A DNA stretch of 64,000 nucleotides, from positions 9,114,001-9,178,000 of the forward strand of contig NZ_CP102770.1 of NCBI RefSeq assembly GCF_038561935.1, written 5' to 3'. The stretch's first letter is position 1; each line of letters begins with the position of its first letter. The notes below the pieces were generated by a model. That model saw only the letters and a list, made by a program, of their open reading frames with translations, was not told the origin of the DNA and ran no database searches. Below, in pieces: positions 56,759 through 64,000 of this stretch. The position numbers and the translations under genes were made by a program. The stretch comes from Myxococcus stipitatus (GTDB taxonomy: Bacteria > Myxococcota > Myxococcia > Myxococcales > Myxococcaceae).

Positions 56759-58153
56759 TCAGCGCTGGAAGTCCACACCCACGCCCGCGCCCACCGTCAC
56801 GCCGCGCACCAGCTGGTTGTCGGCCTGGGGGAAGTGCACCGTGCCGCCGGAGCCCCAGGCGTACAGGTGGTTCATCAACCGCTGACGGACCTCCACGCCC
56901 AGCGAGTAGCGCGGCCGGTCCCCCAGCGCCGTCAGCACCGCGCGCGCCAGGGCGCGGGTGCGGCCTCCGGGCAGCTCGAAGCCCGCGGACACGTCCACGT
57001 CCGTGCGGCCGAAGCCGTAGTACTGCGCGGCCAGGCTGCCCAACAGCAGCGTCGAGTCCGCGCCGCCCTTCGCGATGGACGCCTCCAGGTAGCCCGCGAA
57101 GCCCTTGGGCAGCTCCTCCTCGGAGAGGGGCTGCTCGGCGAGGCCCGTGCCCGAGAAGCGGCCCAGCTCATAATCGGGGCCGAACATGCCGAAGCGGAAG
57201 CGCCCGCCCTGGTGGCGGCCCTGGAGCGTCACGCTGATCTGCGTGCCGCTCGACGTCTGGCCCTCCAGGGCCACCCCGAGCAGGCCGCCCACCGCGGGCG
57301 TGTGTGACTGCGCGAAGCGCGCGCCGCCGCCCAGCAGGGCCCAGGCGCGCAGGCGCTCTCCCTTGTACAGCGCCACGTCGCCGCCCAGCGACGCCAGCGT
57401 CAGGTTGGGCGTCTTGCCGCCCGCGCGGCCCGCGTCGTGCGCGGCGGACAGCCGCACGAGGTAGCGGTCGAAGTGGCTCGCGTCCTCGCTGGCCGCGCGG
57501 CCCACGTCCAGCATCAGCTCACCGGCGAAGAGCCGCGCCGCGAGCACGTCGCTGGCCAGCACCTCCGCGCGCACCGGCCCCTTCGCCACCGTCACCGAGC
57601 CGCCCGCCGGGTGATAGTCCGGCGACAGCACGTTGCTGTAGCGGCCCACCAGGTAGCCTCGGCCCAGCGACTCGTCGACCAGGGGCTCCACGCGCAAGTA
57701 GAACGCCTCCCCTTCCCGGCCGATGCGCAGCATGCGCACCACCTGGCCCGCGTCGCTCAGCTCGTCCCAGTCCTCGCGGCGCAGGCGGGCGCCATAGTCG
57801 CCCTCCGTCTGCTTGGGCTCCTCGTCCACCATGCGCATGCGCAGGTTGGCGCCCAGCCGGAGCACGAAGGAGTCCCCCTTCGTCAGCCCCAGCACCGGAT
57901 ACGCCCGGATGAACAGGTCCTGTCCTCCCCCGGGTGTCCCCGAGGGCAGGCTCAGTCCGCCCACCTCCAGCTGCGCGGTGAAGCCGAAGCCCTCACCTCC
58001 CGCGTTGCTTCCCGGAGGCGCGGGCTCATCCAGGCGGGCCTTGGACACGGGCGTGTCCTGGCGTCCCATGGAGTCGGGCCCTTCCTCGGAGATGGTGGAG
58101 CTCTGGTGGGAGACGAGGGCGAAGAGGACGAATAGGGGGGCGGCGCCGGTCAT
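56759..58153 (-). CDS. Putative outer-membrane beta-barrel protein
   Basis: 464 residues; no family recognised. A short hydrophobic N-terminus (APLFVLFALVSHQSS) acts as signal. The body shows alternating polar/hydrophobic strands with aromatic girdle residues: FGFTAQLEVGGLSLPSG, FVLRLGANLRMRMVDEE, FYLRVEPLVDESLGRGYLVG, YLEASIAKGGADSTLLLGSL and YYGFGRTDVDVSAGFELPGG. It ends VTVGAGVGVDFQR, an aromatic-basic end often seen in barrels. About 18-20 strands can be drawn, similar to myxobacterial surface proteins of unknown function. It converges with the PAS kinase gene 9 bases away. Confidence 0.75.
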   Translation of the reverse strand: MTGAAPLFVLFALVSHQSSTISEEGPDSMGRQDTPVSKARLDEPAPPGSNAGGEGFGFTAQLEVGGLSLPSGTPGGGQDLFIRAYPVLGLTKGDSFVLRLGANLRMRMVDEEPKQTEGDYGARLRREDWDELSDAGQVVRMLRIGREGEAFYLRVEPLVDESLGRGYLVGRYSNVLSPDYHPAGGSVTVAKGPVRAEVLASDVLAARLFAGELMLDVGRAASEDASHFDRYLVRLSAAHDAGRAGGKTPNLTLASLGGDVALYKGERLRAWALLGGGARFAQSHTPAVGGLLGVALEGQTSSGTQISVTLQGRHQGGRFRFGMFGPDYELGRFSGTGLAEQPLSEEELPKGFAGYLEASIAKGGADSTLLLGSLAAQYYGFGRTDVDVSAGFELPGGRTRALARAVLTALGDRPRYSLGVEVRQRLMNHLYAWGSGGTVHFPQADNQLVRGVTVGAGVGVDFQR

Positions 58154-58276
58154 CGTCCCCCAATCCTACCCGGCCCCGCTGTCTCGCGAAGTCCTCGACC
58201 CACATCGTGTGGGTGGCACTGCCGAGCCTCGGCACACGCACGCGCCCGGTGAGACACATCCGATACGCAAGGTCCC

Positions 58277-59890
58277 TCATCCCCCGTCGCGGTGGTCCTG
58301 CTCGTCATCCGGGCCGGCCGGAAGAATCGCCCGGTGTGGGCGCTCCTCCGCCGCCCCCACCCACCAGCGCGACAGGAGCCGGATGCCGGAGGCGAAGAGC
58401 CCGTCCTCCCCACCGCGCAGGGCCTCGAACAAGGACTCGTCCAGGACGGAGTCCTCCGGGTCGATGCTCAGCTCCTCCGGCTCCAGCGACTTGAGCAGGG
58501 GGCTCTGGTCGAACACCGTCTCCAGCGGATGCGGACGCAGCCGGTGCACCGCCTCGCGCGCCACCGCGTCCAGCCGCTCCACCCACGCGGCGTCCACGCG
58601 TGCCAGGGACCTCACCGCCCCCGCGCCCGACAGGCCCGCGAGCTCCGCCATCAAGGACACCCGCACGCGACGGATGGCCCGCGACACGGCGTCGCCATCC
58701 ACCTCCGCCTCCCAGCTCAGGTTCAGCTCGGAGTCCAGGCCCATGCTGCGGTTGGTGGTGTTCGCCGAGCCCAGCGTGAGGAAGGCGTCATCCACCACCA
58801 TCACCTTCGAGTGGATGTACGTGTAGACCTCCGCGCCCGAGGGGAAGTCACGCGCCGCCGAGCAGTACACCCGGAATGTGTGGCCCGTCTCCCGCGCCAG
58901 CCGCCCCAATGCACGCAGCAGCCGGACCTGGGCCACGCCCATGGCCAGCTGCTCGCGCAGCGCCTCGGGCTGCCGGGGCAGCACCAGCACCACCTGGAGC
59001 GGCGGACGCCCCTCCGCGCGGAAGCGCCGCACCAGCGCCTGATAGATGGCCCGCGAGGAGAAGTACTGGTTCTCGATGTAGATGAACCGGTCCGCCGCGT
59101 CGATGGCGTCCAGGAACAGGGCGCGCACCTCCTGCACCGCCTCCTGGGGTGGCAGCAGCGTCTTGCCGAACGTCCGGCTGAGCGCCACCGGCCCCGGCGG
59201 CGCGGGCACGCTGGAGAAGAAGCCCACGTCATCCCGGGACAGCCTCGGCAGCCGCAGCTCGCCTCCGCCCGCGTGGGCCCACCGCGCCTCGAACAGCTCC
59301 GTCAGCCGCTCCACCACCGGCCCGGTGAGCACCGCCTGCACGTCGTGGTAGGGCCGGTGCGGCTCCCGGCCGCTGTCACATCTCAGCACCGAGTGGGCGC
59401 GATGCTCGCGGTCGTCCCAGCGGCAATCACACACATCCATCCCGCCCGTAAAGGCTTGCACCCCGTCGATGACCACCAGCTTCTGGTGGTGCGCCCCATA
59501 GAGCGGGCTGGAGGCATCGAAGCGGAAGCGCACCCGCTCGTTCGTGGTCCAGTTGAACAGCAGGTGCTGCATCCACTCGCGCTCCATCGCGAGCAGCAGG
59601 CTGAAGTCCCACGCCAGGATGTAGACATGCAGCTCCGGGTTGGCCCGGCACAGCGCATCCAGCATGGGCAAGAGCCGCACCTCACCGCCCCGCGCCTCCT
59701 CCAGGTCATCTCCCCTGAGGAGCGCCACGTCGCTGTCGAACTGCCAGCCCGTCATCACGACGTAGCGCCGCGCCTTCTTCGCGGCCCGGTACAGCTCCCG
59801 GTAGTACGCGCGCCCATCCACCAGCACGCCCGCGTCGCTCGTCTCCTCCACCGTCCAACAGTTGCGTCCGGGAATGATGATGCGCTTCAC
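58277..59890 (-). CDS. Phospholipase D-family protein, cardiolipin synthase-like
   Basis: 537 residues. Two HKD catalytic motifs are present: HHQKLVVIDGVQAFTGG (His135, Lys137, Asp142) and, near residue 365, TYIHSKVMVVDDAFLTLGSA with N-T-T-N-R after it. Between them is the RFIYIENQYFSSRAIYQAL segment typical of PLD-type cardiolipin synthases and phosphatidyltransferases. It has no clear signal peptide or membrane helix, unlike ClsA, so it resembles ClsB/YbhO or eukaryotic-type PLD. The family cleaves or exchanges phosphodiester bonds of phospholipids. The C-terminal ~150 residues are acidic. It is probably soluble or peripherally bound. Confidence 0.9.
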   Translation of the reverse strand: MKRIIIPGRNCWTVEETSDAGVLVDGRAYYRELYRAAKKARRYVVMTGWQFDSDVALLRGDDLEEARGGEVRLLPMLDALCRANPELHVYILAWDFSLLLAMEREWMQHLLFNWTTNERVRFRFDASSPLYGAHHQKLVVIDGVQAFTGGMDVCDCRWDDREHRAHSVLRCDSGREPHRPYHDVQAVLTGPVVERLTELFEARWAHAGGGELRLPRLSRDDVGFFSSVPAPPGPVALSRTFGKTLLPPQEAVQEVRALFLDAIDAADRFIYIENQYFSSRAIYQALVRRFRAEGRPPLQVVLVLPRQPEALREQLAMGVAQVRLLRALGRLARETGHTFRVYCSAARDFPSGAEVYTYIHSKVMVVDDAFLTLGSANTTNRSMGLDSELNLSWEAEVDGDAVSRAIRRVRVSLMAELAGLSGAGAVRSLARVDAAWVERLDAVAREAVHRLRPHPLETVFDQSPLLKSLEPEELSIDPEDSVLDESLFEALRGGEDGLFASGIRLLSRWWVGAAEERPHRAILPAGPDDEQDHRDGG

Positions 59891-59941
59891 CCGCCAGCTC
59901 CCCTCGCCGCCTCCCCTGACTCCCGGCCCGCGCGTGTGTCT

Positions 59942-60181
59942 TCAGCCCACGAAGACGATGTGCTTGCCCGTGGCCAACACCATGTCCTTCGACGACATCA
60001 CCTGCTTCACCTTCTTCACTTCACCGCCCACCGTGTCGAACGCCGCGGCGATGAGGTCCCCCAGCGTCACTTGCACCCGGCGTGCTTGTCTCCCCGCCCC
60101 CGACACCGCACGCGCCGTCGTCACCTTCACCCGCCGAGCCTTCCGCCGGATGCCCTGCCCACTCCGCCGAGTCTTCGCCAT
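59942..60181 (-). CDS. Small basic protein
   Basis: 79 residues from the ATG at 60181, with GGAGAAG at a suitable distance. The first half is strongly basic (MAKTRRSGQGIRRKARRVKV; GRQARRVQVTLGD). The second is a mixed helix (LIAAAFDTVGGEVKKVKQVM) and ends TGKHIVFVG. It probably binds nucleic acid. No family is recognised. It lies 51 bases before the PLD gene in the same direction and could be co-transcribed with it. Confidence 0.65.
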   Translation of the reverse strand: MAKTRRSGQGIRRKARRVKVTTARAVSGAGRQARRVQVTLGDLIAAAFDTVGGEVKKVKQVMSSKDMVLATGKHIVFVG

Positions 60182-60594
60182 GGGTTCTTCTCCAAGGGTT
60201 GATGGATTCAGCACACCCAGACACCACCCCACCGCCGCCGCCCACCTGCCTCCTGTCCTTGAGCAACCCATGTGCCGAGCGCCAACCCCTTGTCCTCATT
60301 GGAGTCGCCCCACCCGCGCCTCCGCCTCGCGCCGGAAGTGCCGCCATTTTTTCAGCCTTCCCTCCGCGCCCGGGACTTCCCGTCAGCTCCTCCCGGAGGA
60401 GCCCTACCCACCTCGTCCCAGCCCTCCCTACGCAAGTGTCTGGAACCAGACATGAGACACCGACACATGGGTCTCACCCCACCCAATCGCAGACGGAGCC
60501 ACGACAACGGAAAAGTTTAGACAAATCAGGATGTTTGAAATTACCAGAGAAACCCGCTTCAATGCATGGCAGCGAATCGCGAGGACCCTCCGGT
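60182..60594. other. Long leader/intergenic region, unusually AT-rich
   Basis: About 410 bases separate the small basic gene from the divergent V4R-like gene. The right part (60500-60560) is markedly less GC-rich than the rest of the window (GTTTAGACAAATCAGG, TTTGAAATTACC). It probably holds the promoter and control sites of the V4R-like/diiron pair. No clear -10/-35 pair or dyad was fixed. Confidence 0.45.
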
Positions 60595-61173
60595 ATGACT
60601 TTGAAGACGCCGACGACGACCCCCACTCCCGCCGCCCCAGCCTTCGCGTCCTTTCAAGGCGTTGAAGTCATTGGCCAATCCATCCTCTCCATCGTCAACG
60701 GCATGGAGCTGGCCCAAGCCCGGGCGCTGCGCATCCTCGCGGAGAACGGCATCTCTCCCCTGGAGGCCAAGACCTGGTATCCCATGCCCGCGCTGCTGAA
60801 ATCTTTCAGTCTCGTTTTCGAGAAGATTGGTCCCAGCACGGTGCGAACGATTGGCCGGAAGATTCCAGAAAACGCGCAATTTCCTCCGGACATCGACACG
60901 CTGGAGAAAGTCTTGCGCGCGGTGGACCCGACCTACCGGATGAATCACCGGGGCAAGGGCCACATCGGCGGTTATCACTTCGAGCCCGTCGACAAGCGGA
61001 ACGCGAAGATGCGCTGCGACAATCCCTATCCGTGTGACCTGGACTACGGACTGCTGGAAGCCATCACGGACAAGTTCCGCCCCAAGGATTCGCTTTGGGT
61101 GCGTATTGAACATGACCCCAAGAGTTGCCGACGCAGGGGCGATGCCGCCTGCGTGTACACCATCAGCTGGTAG
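60595..61173 (+). CDS. V4R/DUF2378-like ligand-binding protein
   Basis: 192 residues from the ATG at 60595, which has GAGGA nine bases before it; an ATG at 60562 is an alternative. A low-complexity Thr/Pro/Ala start is followed by a helical part (VIGQSILSIVNGMELAQARA; ISPLEAKTWYPMPALLKSFS). The C-terminal half looks like the V4R or haem-NO-binding-like fold: YRMNHRGKGHIGGYHFEPVD, then CDNPYPCDLDYGLLEAITDK, and the closing CRRRGDAACVYTISW, a Cys-x-x-x-G-x-x-x-C end that in related proteins sits by the ligand pocket. Such domains bind hydrophobic ligands or sense signals. The fold assignment is by pattern only. A haem-oxygenase-like diiron protein follows 31 bases later. Confidence 0.75.
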   Translation: MTLKTPTTTPTPAAPAFASFQGVEVIGQSILSIVNGMELAQARALRILAENGISPLEAKTWYPMPALLKSFSLVFEKIGPSTVRTIGRKIPENAQFPPDIDTLEKVLRAVDPTYRMNHRGKGHIGGYHFEPVDKRNAKMRCDNPYPCDLDYGLLEAITDKFRPKDSLWVRIEHDPKSCRRRGDAACVYTISW

Positions 61174-61204
61174 CCCACATCGCGGGTAGCAGGGAGGGAC
61201 ACCG

Positions 61205-61981
61205 ATGAAGGCCGTGCTCCAACACATTGAAGCGCGTGAGAAGCGGTTCGCCGCACACCCGTTCTTCCTGGAGCTGAGGCAGGACCGTCCCTTGGACCAG
61301 GTGATGGCGTTCGCGCCTCGGCTCACGTTCTGGGTGATGTCGTTCCAGGACGTGCTGAGGCTCAACGCGCACTTCATCCAGGACCCGCACCTGAAGGCGC
61401 TCGCCACGCGTCACCACGCGGAGGAGAGCGGGCATGACCAGTGGTTCGAGGACGACATCTCCGCGCTCACGGGCGGCTCGCTGAGCATCGGCGCGCTCTA
61501 CGGCAAGGCCCACGCGAAGACGCGCGAGGCCGCGTACACCATCATCAGCGAGGTGTACCGCCCCGTGGATGACCGGGTGCGCATCGTCCTGCTCTGGGCG
61601 CTGGAGTCCACCAGCCACGTCTTCTTCGGCCGCACCGCCACGCTCTGCGCCTCCCAGGGCGCGGACGAGCGGCTCAAGTACTTCTCCGACCACCACATGA
61701 GGGCGGAGGCCCAGCACGCCATGTTCGAGCAGGAGCTCGCCGCGGAGCTGGAGGCCATGGAGCTGGAGCCCCACGTCCGCGAGGACGCGCTGGCCATGGT
61801 GGACCGCTGCTTCAGCGCCTTCGAGAACCTGCTCACGGGGATGATCATCCACCTGGAGCACGAGCGCGCCGAGGACGCCACCCCCCGCCAGGCCACCCTG
61901 GCTCGGCCTTCTTCCGAGGAGCACGAAGAGGCGGAGCCCGGCATGGCTCCCGCGCGGCTCTCCGTGGACCGGGCCGCCTGA
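61205..61981 (+). CDS. Haem-oxygenase-like diiron (iron-containing redox) protein
   Basis: 258 residues, almost all helical. Three helices carry clustered metal ligands: RHHAEESGHDQWFEDD (His70/71, Glu73/74, His77), LLWALESTSHVFF (Glu134, His138) and SDHHMRAEAQHAMFEQE (His163/164, Glu168, His171). This is the pattern of haem-oxygenase-like diiron oxidases/oxygenases, which use two irons and O2 on small substrates such as fatty acids or amino acids. The Pro/Glu-rich tail after 225 is probably disordered. It follows the V4R-like gene by 31 bases in the same direction, so one transcript is likely and the V4R-like protein may supply or sense the substrate. Confidence 0.8.
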   Translation: MKAVLQHIEAREKRFAAHPFFLELRQDRPLDQVMAFAPRLTFWVMSFQDVLRLNAHFIQDPHLKALATRHHAEESGHDQWFEDDISALTGGSLSIGALYGKAHAKTREAAYTIISEVYRPVDDRVRIVLLWALESTSHVFFGRTATLCASQGADERLKYFSDHHMRAEAQHAMFEQELAAELEAMELEPHVREDALAMVDRCFSAFENLLTGMIIHLEHERAEDATPRQATLARPSSEEHEEAEPGMAPARLSVDRAA

Positions 61982-62011
61982 GACGAGGCGGCCGTCGCGA
62001 CAACCGCGTCG

Positions 62012-62470
62012 CTAGTTCGACGGCGGGGAGAGCACCAGGATGAGCTCTCCGCCCACGTGCTTTCCGGCCTTCTGGTAGACGACGCCGTGGCGGCCCAGCT
62101 CCACGTCCAGCGTGGGCTGGCGCGGAATGGCCACGCGCACGGTGGCCGTGCCGTCCTTCATGCCCAGGAGCGTCAGCGACGCGTTGCTGCCGTTGGGCAG
62201 CTTCACCTCGGTGGACTTCTTCGAGCCCACCTCCAGCTTGTCGTTGGACAGGCGCTTGAAGGAGGTGAAGTTGAAGTTCTGTTTCTGGAACTGCTCCTTC
62301 ATCTTCGCCAGCTCCGGAGGGTCCACCTCCGTGCCCTTGCGCGAGGCGAGCACCACCTCCACCTGGACGCTGACCTTCTGCTCGTCCTGCGCCAGGCCCG
62401 CGAGCGGCACCAGCACACCCAAGCCCAGCACGGCCAGCAGCATCCGGCCGGACGACACGTGTCTTCTCAC
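62012..62470 (-). CDS. Exported protein of the ECF sigma operon
   Basis: 152 residues from a GTG at 62468-62470 that overlaps the anti-sigma TGA as GTGA. A signal peptide (MLLAVLGLGVLVPLAGLAQ) leaves a ~120-residue periplasmic beta-rich domain (VSVQVEVVLASRKGTEVDPP; EVGSKKSTEVKLPNGSNASL; HGVVYQKAGKHVGGELILVL). No family is recognised. Tight coupling to the anti-sigma gene suggests it senses an envelope state or is a target of the sigma factor. It converges with the diiron protein gene. Confidence 0.8.
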   Translation of the reverse strand: MRRHVSSGRMLLAVLGLGVLVPLAGLAQDEQKVSVQVEVVLASRKGTEVDPPELAKMKEQFQKQNFNFTSFKRLSNDKLEVGSKKSTEVKLPNGSNASLTLLGMKDGTATVRVAIPRQPTLDVELGRHGVVYQKAGKHVGGELILVLSPPSN

Positions 62471-63114
62471 AGGGGTCCTCCCGACGGTCGCTCCACGTCG
62501 GGCTTCGGCTTGGCCAGGGGCCGGGGGCCCTTGGCGCCTTCGCGAAGCCCGCCACTCACGTCCTCTTCCAGCTCCTCGTCCTCTTCGGGCGACTTGCCGT
62601 CCTCCGGCTCCTCGTCCACCAGCCAGATGATGGTGCTCTTGTCCTCGGTCTCCAGCACCACCGGCGCCACGCGCGCGTCCTGGTAGGGCTGGATGGACTT
62701 CACCGTCATCCGGTCGGCACCGTAGCCCACCGGCGCCTGGTCGCGCAGGAGCAGCGGCAGGCCCACCGCCACCAGCACCGCGGCCGTGGCCAGCGAGGAC
62801 ACCATGGCGGTGCGCTGGTAGAGGAACATCTCCGACACGGCCAGCTTCAGCCGCTCGAAGAGGGGCGGCTTCTCCGGCGTCACCCGCGCCATCACCTTCT
62901 GCGCGAAGTCCTTGAAGTCGACGTCATCCACCGCCATGTCCAGGCCCACCCGGAGCAGGCCCGACTCGGCGCGCAGGTCCGCGGTGCGCCCGGTGCAGTC
63001 GCGGCACGCGGCGAGATGACGCTCCACGTTCACCCGCTCCGCGGGAGTCACCTCCCCGTCGACGTATGGGGAGAGCATGGGGACGAAACGCTCACATGCG
63101 GGATTGCCGGCCAT
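62467..63114 (-). CDS. Anti-sigma factor with zinc-binding HxxxCxxC domain
   Basis: 215 residues from the ATG at 63114; a GTG at 63123 is an alternative. The N-terminal ZAS domain has HLAACRDC (His-x3-Cys-x2-Cys), which binds the ECF sigma factor. A membrane helix (MVSSLATAAVLVAVGLPLLL) follows near residue 105, then a periplasmic part containing YQDARVAPVVLETEDKSTII and an acidic tail (EDGKSPEEDEELEEDVSGG). This is the standard layout of membrane anti-sigma factors that release sigma on an envelope signal. It sits between the sigma gene (72 bases upstream) and the exported partner gene (4-base overlap). Confidence 0.92.
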   Translation of the reverse strand: MAGNPACERFVPMLSPYVDGEVTPAERVNVERHLAACRDCTGRTADLRAESGLLRVGLDMAVDDVDFKDFAQKVMARVTPEKPPLFERLKLAVSEMFLYQRTAMVSSLATAAVLVAVGLPLLLRDQAPVGYGADRMTVKSIQPYQDARVAPVVLETEDKSTIIWLVDEEPEDGKSPEEDEELEEDVSGGLREGAKGPRPLAKPKPDVERPSGGPL

Positions 63115-63186
63115 AACCTTCACCCTGCTGGTGGTGGGAGCTGCGAACGGTGTGACGCGGGGTTCCCTCAGATATTCGAGGGTCCT

Positions 63187-63801
63187 TCATTCGCCACCCA
63201 CCCCACTCTTGGCTTCGTCCAACTCCAGGTACTCACTGAGGATTTTCTGGACCTTGGCCCGGGCATGGAAGAGGCGGCTCATCACCGTGCCCTTGGGAAT
63301 ATCGAGCGTGCGGGCCAGGTCCTCGTAGGACATGCCTTCGATCTCCCGGAGCAGGAGGATGGCGCGGTGCTTCTCCGGCACGGTGCCCAGGGCCTCCTGA
63401 ATCTTCTCCGCCAGCTCCCGCCGCAGCGCGCTCTTCTGGGGGTTGGTGCCCAGGCGGCTGCCCAGCGCGCCGATGCGCGCCTCGGACAGGTCCATGGCCT
63501 GGCTCTCGTCGAACTCGACGGCCTCACCGCCGCCGCCGCGCTTGCGCAGCACGTCGATGCAGACGTTCACCGTGATTCGGTAGAGCCAGGTGTAGAAGGA
63601 CGAGTCGCCCTTGAAGTGGTCCAGGTACTTGTAGACCTTGACGAACGCCTCCTGGGAGACGTCCATCGCTTCTTCCTTGTCCTTGAGCATGCCGAGCGCG
63701 ACCGCGTACACCTTGCGCTGGTAACGCTCGACGAGAAGCTTGAACGCGCGCTGGTCGCCGCTCCGGACGCGCTTGACGAGTGTGAGGTCGTCGGTGGCCA
63801 A
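63187..63801 (-). CDS. ECF-type RNA polymerase sigma factor
   Basis: 204 residues from a TTG at 63801 (LATDDLTLVKRVRSGDQRAF). The TTG is preferred because coding character begins there; no strong ribosome binding site is visible. Region 2 is FKLLVERYQRKVYAVALGML, VSQEAFVKVYKYLDHFKGD and FYTWLYRITVNVCIDVLRKR. After an acidic linker, region 4 is VPEKHRAILLLREIEGMSYE and IPKGTVMSRLFHARAKVQKI. It directs RNA polymerase to the -10/-35 of stress genes and is held by the zinc anti-sigma factor encoded next. This is a RpoE-like three-gene operon. Its own target promoters are not visible. Confidence 0.93.
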   Translation of the reverse strand: MATDDLTLVKRVRSGDQRAFKLLVERYQRKVYAVALGMLKDKEEAMDVSQEAFVKVYKYLDHFKGDSSFYTWLYRITVNVCIDVLRKRGGGGEAVEFDESQAMDLSEARIGALGSRLGTNPQKSALRRELAEKIQEALGTVPEKHRAILLLREIEGMSYEDLARTLDIPKGTVMSRLFHARAKVQKILSEYLELDEAKSGVGGE

Positions 63802-63878
63802 TGGGTGCGGCAACGTACCACAAGCCGGCCCGGGCCAAGGACTTTCGCGCCACCGGGCCGTCCGCCTGCCCCGTCTCC

Positions 63879-63971
63879 CTAGAGGCTCACGAGCGCCACG
63901 ACAATCAGGGCGATGGCCGCCAGGGCCAGCATGGCGCCGAAGGCCGCCCTGTCCCACTGGCCCTGCGTCAC
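63879..63971 (-). CDS. Thirty-residue membrane peptide, or tail of a gene beyond the edge
   Basis: A GTG at 63971 preceded by GGGAGG eight bases away opens a 30-codon frame: VTQGQWDRAAFGAMLALAAI followed by ALIVVALVSL, a single membrane helix. The frame is also open upstream to the window edge at 64000, so it may instead be the C-terminus of a larger protein. It lies 77 bases before the ECF sigma gene on the same strand. Confidence 0.45.
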   Translation of the reverse strand: MTQGQWDRAAFGAMLALAAIALIVVALVSL

Positions 63972-64000
63972 GGCTTCATCCTCCCGGCCCTCCCGGAAGC

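Overview
The window is GC-rich (about 68-70% by eye), with very high G/C at third codon positions, dense coding on both strands and many convergent gene pairs. It has no tRNA, rRNA, CRISPR array or insertion sequence that I can see. The content points to a predatory or soil myxobacterium of the Myxococcus/Corallococcus type: two twitching-motility ATPase paralogues, three large PAS/HAMP histidine kinases (one of about 2460 residues), many lipoproteins, an ECF sigma/anti-sigma operon and an H1-like basic protein. This placement is an inference from gene content, not from a marker gene.

Layout. 0-9 kb: a GNAT acetyltransferase, two PilT-family ATPases in tandem, a membrane/TPR protein whose 3' end overlaps the second ATPase gene, an unknown protein, a second GNAT enzyme, methionine aminopeptidase and a LysR fragment holding only the DNA-binding domain. 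9-23 kb: a TonB-dependent receptor, a lipoprotein, a DinG-type helicase, a zinc-ribbon protein coupled to an M50 membrane protease, a small lipoprotein with a clear promoter, operator-like palindrome and terminator, a LolA-like lipoprotein, a HAD phosphatase, an H1-like protein, a YegS-type lipid kinase, solitary hrcA and an EamA exporter. 23-36 kb: a large secreted protein of unknown function and two adjacent histidine kinases. The larger kinase carries 14 tandem 92-residue HAMP units, a GAF domain, a kinase core and three receiver domains. It resembles fungal group III (Nik1-type) hybrid kinases in its sensor part.

36-44 kb is the most unusual stretch. It has a Gly-rich secreted protein with repeated GTGGSG motifs, a cyclic-phosphate-type receiver domain, two trigger-factor-like proteins that both lack the ribosome-binding domain, and between them a glycine-zipper protein with no Trp, Tyr, Cys or His. 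An E2-type acyltransferase domain whose catalytic His is replaced by Ala and a DUF1684 protein also lie there. 44-58 kb: a PfpI-family protein, a PQQ-type sugar dehydrogenase lipoprotein, a Na+/H+ antiporter translationally coupled to a TrkA/RCK-cyclic-nucleotide-binding fusion, a TPR protein, an aldehyde dehydrogenase homologue, a BlaR1/BlaI-like pair with two operator-like dyads over its promoter, a divergent PAS kinase and a putative outer-membrane protein. 58-64 kb: a phospholipase D family protein, a small basic protein, a V4R-like/haem-oxygenase-like diiron protein pair, and an ECF sigma - anti-sigma - exported protein operon, with a 30-codon membrane peptide at the right edge.

Sensing and envelope functions dominate. 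The main candidates for undescribed biology are the truncated trigger-factor/glycine-zipper cluster, the V4R-like/diiron pair and the poly-HAMP kinase.
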